DNA of 7,145 nucleotides from Sulfurimonas sp. (GTDB taxonomy: Bacteria > Campylobacterota > Campylobacteria > Campylobacterales > Sulfurimonadaceae). Each line of letters starts with the position of its first letter. The stretch's first letter is position 1. The stretch covers positions 116 through 7,260 of the forward strand of contig NVUO01000025.1 in assembly GCA_002733155.1 (NCBI GenBank), in the 5' to 3' direction. The notes below the pieces were generated by a model. That model worked only from the letters and a program-made list of their open reading frames with translations, did not search any database and was not told the DNA's origin. The translations under genes were made by a program, and so were the position numbers. Of the stretch, positions 6,522 to 7,145 are shown one piece after another.

Positions 6522-7145
6522 CTACTCCCCTGCTTCTTGTTTTCTATTTATATAATTTTCTACAATAATATTTCTATCGCCTACTATTGCAGGTTCATCA
6601 GGTATCATCTTTCTTGGATAATAACAAAGTTTACAAACTTTCATAGATTTAAAACCATCTTTTTGATTATGTACATCTCGTATTTTATTCAGTTTTTCAC
6701 CATGCCAAATATCATAAATACTCTCTTTGTATGCATCACCAATTATCTCTTCACCATCTTCATCATTGCTACACATCATTACTTGTCCATCACTACCAAC
6801 AACTATTCTTTGATAAAGTTGAGGACATGCAAAATTTTCTTCGTATACTATTTCATTGTCTTTTCTTAAATAATCAATCAAAGGATTATATGCTACTAAA
6901 TCTACAAGAGGGGCTAGCATTTCATAATATTTTGTTGGATTAGGTCTAATTGCTGGCCAGATACCTTGTATCTTTATAACTGGTTTAATTAAATTATTTT
7001 CATCTTTATATTTTTTTATATCTTGAAGTCTTTTAAGCGTACCTTCGAATGTTAAAGGTTTTCTAATTTTATTGTACTCCGCATCTACTCCATCTACAGA
7101 AATAGTAATCCAATCAATACCTGCTTCAACAGCCCTTGTAAAAAA
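6522..7145 (-). CDS. Radical SAM/SPASM-domain enzyme (5' part cut by window)
   Basis: The reading frame is open from the window edge to TAG at 6524-6522, giving 207 residues of the C-terminal part. An internal ATG at 6920 is not the true start, because conserved radical SAM sequence lies before it. SVDGVDAEYNKIRKP (visible residues 16-30) is the late TIM-barrel strand and helix of radical SAM enzymes (typically S-x-DG, then Y-x-x-I-R). A SPASM-type C-terminus follows, with cysteines C107 (FACPQLY), C125 (VMMCSND), C171 and C174 (CKLCYYPR), enough for one auxiliary iron-sulphur cluster. IIGDAYKESIYDIWHG (134-149) is the typical SPASM middle segment. The CxxxCxxC motif that binds the SAM cluster must lie upstream, outside the window. 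Relatives in glycan loci are thought to modify sugars or other small molecules; the general family also matures peptides. As the first visible gene before a carbamoyltransferase, a sugar-modifying role is likely but unproven. Confidence 0.93.
   Translation of the reverse strand, partial: FFTRAVEAGIDWITISVDGVDAEYNKIRKPLTFEGTLKRLQDIKKYKDENNLIKPVIKIQGIWPAIRPNPTKYYEMLAPLVDLVAYNPLIDYLRKDNEIVYEENFACPQLYQRIVVGSDGQVMMCSNDEDGEEIIGDAYKESIYDIWHGEKLNKIRDVHNQKDGFKSMKVCKLCYYPRKMIPDEPAIVGDRNIIVENYINRKQEAGE
6525..6531 (-). promoter_or_regulatory. Strong Shine-Dalgarno for the carbamoyltransferase gene
   Basis: AGGGGAG on the minus strand lies 5 nt before the ATG at 6519, inside the last codons of the radical SAM gene. 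It is by far the best ribosome-binding site in the window, and it confirms the carbamoyltransferase start at 6519. The other starts here have weak sites or rely on overlapping stops. Confidence 0.8.

Noticed and set aside
6522..6920. A stand-alone 132-residue SPASM protein starting at ATG 6920
   Set aside because: The frame stays open for 75 more codons to the window edge and encodes recognisable radical SAM barrel sequence (SVDGVDAEYNKIRKP), so the ATG is internal.
6537..6943. Two plus-strand frames opposite the radical SAM/SPASM gene
   Set aside because: Antisense to the cysteine-bearing SPASM region; low-complexity His/Leu/Tyr composition typical of shadows.

Overview
The window is very AT-rich and holds part of one long minus-strand operon: seven genes packed end to end, with both outer genes cut by the window edges. 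Neighbouring genes overlap by 4 to 11 bp or are separated by 2 to 4 bp, so there is no non-coding stretch. I see no RNA gene, mobile element, CRISPR array, terminator or obvious promoter. The promoter should lie beyond base 7145 and the terminator before base 1. The composition (AGA/ATA/TTA-rich codons, TAA, TGA and TAG all used as stops) and gene content resemble surface-glycan or flagellin-glycosylation islands of low-GC Campylobacterota such as Arcobacter relatives. Other low-GC bacteria with similar islands, such as spirochaetes, fusobacteria or clostridia, cannot be excluded from this sequence.

In transcription order (high to low coordinates): (1) 7145-6522, the C-terminal part of a radical SAM/SPASM enzyme; (2) 6519-4750, a NodU/CmcH/TobZ-type O-carbamoyltransferase; (3) 4757-4227, a GNAT acetyltransferase of the RimJ/RimL type; (4) 4237-3389, a PhyH-like Fe(II)/2-oxoglutarate oxygenase; (5) 3384-1765, a large protein with a GT-B-like C-terminus, one membrane-associated segment and a TTG start; (6) 1768-1238, a left-handed beta-helix (hexapeptide) acyltransferase; (7) 1245-1, the N-terminal 415 codons of a LIC12162-family putative transferase, a family known from Leptospira O-antigen regions.

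The set reads as a module that builds and decorates an unusual surface or flagellar sugar. Sugar-tailoring enzymes (radical chemistry, carbamoylation, N- or O-acetylation, oxidation or hydroxylation) come first, followed by two GT-B-like proteins that probably transfer the sugar, with a second acetyltransferase between them. The joint pathway is inferred from co-transcription and family knowledge. No sugar-nucleotide synthesis gene lies inside the window to identify the sugar. The least understood parts are the 539-residue protein and its pairing with a LIC12162-type protein.
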